Positions 63,001 to 64,000 of a stretch of 64,000 bases of DNA are shown here, in pieces. The stretch is from Physella acuta (lineage: Eukaryota; Mollusca; Gastropoda; Physidae), in NCBI RefSeq assembly GCF_028476545.1, contig NW_026732702.1, positions 62,001 through 126,000 of the forward strand, read 5' to 3'. The position numbers and the translations under genes are program-made. Within the stretch, counting starts at the first letter, position 1. Each line of letters starts with the position of its first letter. The notes below the pieces were generated by a model. That model did not search any database and was not told where the DNA came from. It was given only the letters and a program-made list of their open reading frames with translations.

Positions 63001-64000
63001 CTTTATTGCTGTAGTGAACCTTTTCTTAAATCTATTTATATCCTTGTTGACTGGCGCGGATTGTATGGTTGCTGTGTTTTGGTCCAAGTTTATATTTCAA
63101 AAAATAAATGTTGTTTTAAAGTTTGATGATTACCTTTTTTTAAATTTGTTCAGGGCCGAATGAGAAAGGTGATCGAGGACATCAAGAAAGACCTGGGATT
63201 GAGGGAGAGGTCAGCGGAGAGGCCTAAAAATCCTCCAGTCTCCAGAGATAGGTCATTGGAGAGGCGCAACAAATCCCCTGTATCCAGTGGAAGGTCAGCA
63301 GAGAAGCGCATCAAATCTCCTGTGCCCAGCGATAGACGCAACAAATCCCCTGTGTCTAGTGAAAGGTCAGCAGAGAAACGCAGTAAATCCCCTGCATCAA
63401 GCTATAGGTCAGATCACAATAAATCTCCCATCTTGAGCAGCAAGAAAAGTGTACGTAAGGAGGCCGTAGACTACGACCATACAGCCTCCACCTCCCCCAG
63501 GAGTGAGACCGCGAGCTATCCCACCATGCACGAGGACATGTCCACTCTGGAACCCTTGAACGGAACGACCATGAACACCACACTGCAGTCGACGTCGACC
63601 ATCAAGTTTGGCGAGACAAAGGATGTTTACAGCACGATAAATTCTGAACGAGGGTTTGAGGATTTGGATGACAATGGCCTGACAGCCACGCAGGCGTTGG
63701 AGCAGTACCAGCTTGACCTGACGGCTAAAGACGAGCATACCAGCTACAGCCGGAGAAGTTCCGAAGCCGGGTTATCCGAGCACAGCCAAGCAAGTCACGT
63801 GTCGCGTCAAGCTAGACCTGCCACGGGAGAGAGACGGGATCCAAGTTTAGATGAAGACTCCGAGCCGAGAGCCAGGCCATCCAATGAAACGTTGAGCCGG
63901 ACACGAAGGAGGGAGTGGTTAAAAAAAAGTAGGGAGGAACACGTGTCCTCAAGCTCCACCTCCCAGGCTGAAATTGACAAGGACAGTCAAAGAGAAATGA
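54074..64000 (+). CDS. SPATA7: SPATA7 orthologue (spermatogenesis-associated protein 7), partial at right edge
   Basis: Ciliary protein; in vertebrates it works in the photoreceptor connecting cilium/transition zone with RPGRIP1. Coding exons: 54074-54116, 55424-55513, 56250-56297, 57504-57607, 58202-59034, 61018-61065, 61943-62020, 62552-62609, 63154->64000, all with GT..AG borders and consistent phases. Family matches seen: LSTQYLVLDHMTNHYNKI near the N-terminus, GDLLDKRPHLF with DFTPRTLK in the large exon, DEEQKYLSFANEVAEDV, VLHKVFDNHIERRKHELDE, then VIEDIKKDLGL and EQYQLDL. About 716 residues so far, longer than the vertebrate protein (about 600). The last exon adds a degenerate RSAEKRxKSPVSS repeat not known to me in vertebrates. 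The start ATG lies just after an acceptor-like TTTGGCAG, so a 5' UTR exon upstream is likely. Confidence 0.93.
54243..54510 (+). mobile_element. SINE-B copy in SPATA7 intron 1
   Basis: GTGTGGCTGAATGGTAGAG head, TAGTTCGAATCTGGATTCAA B-box region, GTTGCGCATAGTGCTGACTA and GTCACAGAAACAGGTGAATT body. Nearly full length. Confidence 0.85.
55186..55423 (+). repeat. Tandem repeat abutting the acceptor of SPATA7 exon 2
   Basis: Units GTGTTGACCTTTGACCT and variants repeat about 15 times up to the acceptor CTGCCTGTTTTAG at 55423. The pyrimidine tract of the acceptor looks like the last, modified unit. Confidence 0.75.
55618..55850 (+). repeat. About 45-bp repeat in SPATA7 intron 2
   Basis: Five units carrying GTGTGTTTTTCTATGCCAG followed by TGTCTGACAATTGATTTAAG. 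Each holds an acceptor-like pyrimidine tract plus CAG. Confidence 0.8.
56806..57246. mobile_element. hAT-type MITE in SPATA7 intron 3
   Basis: Starts CAGGGGTCTCCAAACTATGG and ends TTGGAGGCCCCTG with exact duplication TTCTAGGG (56798-56805, 57247-57254). A fragment of the poly-G MITE family (GATGCCTGAAGAAACTCTGG) lies inside at about 57120-57182. Confidence 0.9.
58030..58215 (+). repeat. Degenerate acceptor duplication upstream of the large SPATA7 exon
   Basis: Four ~43-58 bp units each contain TTGTTGGTTTGATGTGTTT and then a GATGAA-like string. In the last unit it is the real acceptor ATGTGTTTAG followed by exon start GATGAACC at 58202. Earlier copies have lost the AG. Confidence 0.7.
59255..59478 (-). 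mobile_element. SINE-B copy in SPATA7 intron 5
   Basis: GGGGCAAGTGAAGTAGAGTT, GTGTGGTCAGCACTATGCCC and CCCGGATTTAAACTCGAGAC in minus orientation. Confidence 0.85.
59925..60215 (-). mobile_element. SINE-A copy in SPATA7 intron 5
   Basis: GAGTTGTCTCTCCTAGATGG, CTTTGAACTCGAGACTTTCC and AACAAACTACAAGGCAGCAG place it in the family; diverged. Confidence 0.8.
60690..61017 (+). repeat. 37-40 bp array ending at the acceptor of the 61018 exon
   Basis: About eight copies of TTTTTAACTTTTTCCTTG followed by GAAGAGTCCAAAGTTTATG. The last one runs straight into TTCCGTCAG at 61017. Confidence 0.85.
62085..62345 (+). repeat. About 85-bp tandem repeat in SPATA7 intron 7
   Basis: Three to four copies of a unit with CAACTCTTCAGGTTTAAGAG and TTTATCAAAATATTGATT, about 70 bp after the donor at 62021. 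Confidence 0.85.
62588..62830 (+). repeat. Splice-donor minisatellite after SPATA7 exon 8 (29-30 bp, about 8 copies)
   Basis: Exon 8 ends AAACATGAATTGGATGAG with donor GTAAGTTAAATG. The unit GAATTAGATGAAGTAAGTTA repeats into the intron; one copy near 62715 repeats the last 18 exon bases and the donor without change. About six copies keep GTAAGT. Confidence 0.93.
63190..63420 (+). repeat. Coding repeat in the last SPATA7 exon
   Basis: About five imperfect units of RSAEKRxKSPVSS (roughly 13-15 residues, 39-45 bp), Arg/Ser/Lys/Pro-rich, giving several KSP sites. In frame with the flanking coding sequence. Confidence 0.85.

Overview
This is a window of animal nuclear DNA: AT-rich, intron-rich, crowded with microsatellites, G/C homopolymers, tRNA-derived SINEs, hAT-type transposons and many minisatellites. 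Gene content (trypsin-like protease, phospholipase B1, SPATA7) and overall texture suggest a lophotrochozoan, most likely a gastropod mollusc; the phylum is inference. No bacterial genes are present and I recognised no retrovirus or LTR element.

Layout. 1-7050: repeats, with a perfect 106-bp palindrome, a tRNA-His-like sequence and a ~2 kb element with ~300-bp inverted ends. 7257-16003 (minus): secreted trypsin-like serine protease, six recognised exons. 19408-25258 (minus): unidentified basic, Ser/Pro-rich protein, two recognised exons. 26240-32690: arrays, SINEs, a LINE tail, AT microsatellites. 32707-46454 (plus): single-domain phospholipase B1-like GDSL lipase with signal peptide and C-terminal membrane anchor, 13 exons, with an apparent one-base surplus in exon 10. 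44327-51220: hAT transposon remains and nested copies. 54074->64000 (plus): SPATA7 orthologue, nine exons seen, running off the right edge.

Main observation. In all four genes, many intronic minisatellites are built from exon-intron junctions. The repeat unit contains the last or first bases of an exon plus the adjoining splice donor or acceptor, so one exon faces from two to about 50 copies of its own splice site. Donor cases: protease exons 1 and 5; lipase exons 2, 9 and 11; SPATA7 exon 8. Acceptor cases: protease exons 4 and 5; lipase exons 9, 10 and 13; SPATA7 exon 5; the last exon of the unidentified gene. Several other arrays stop within about 10-40 bp of a splice site. I know of no established name for this pattern; if it holds genome-wide it is a distinct mode of minisatellite birth with direct consequences for splice-site choice.

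The genes are unrelated in function (extracellular proteolysis, membrane-anchored lipid hydrolysis, ciliary transition-zone biology); what they share is this intron architecture.
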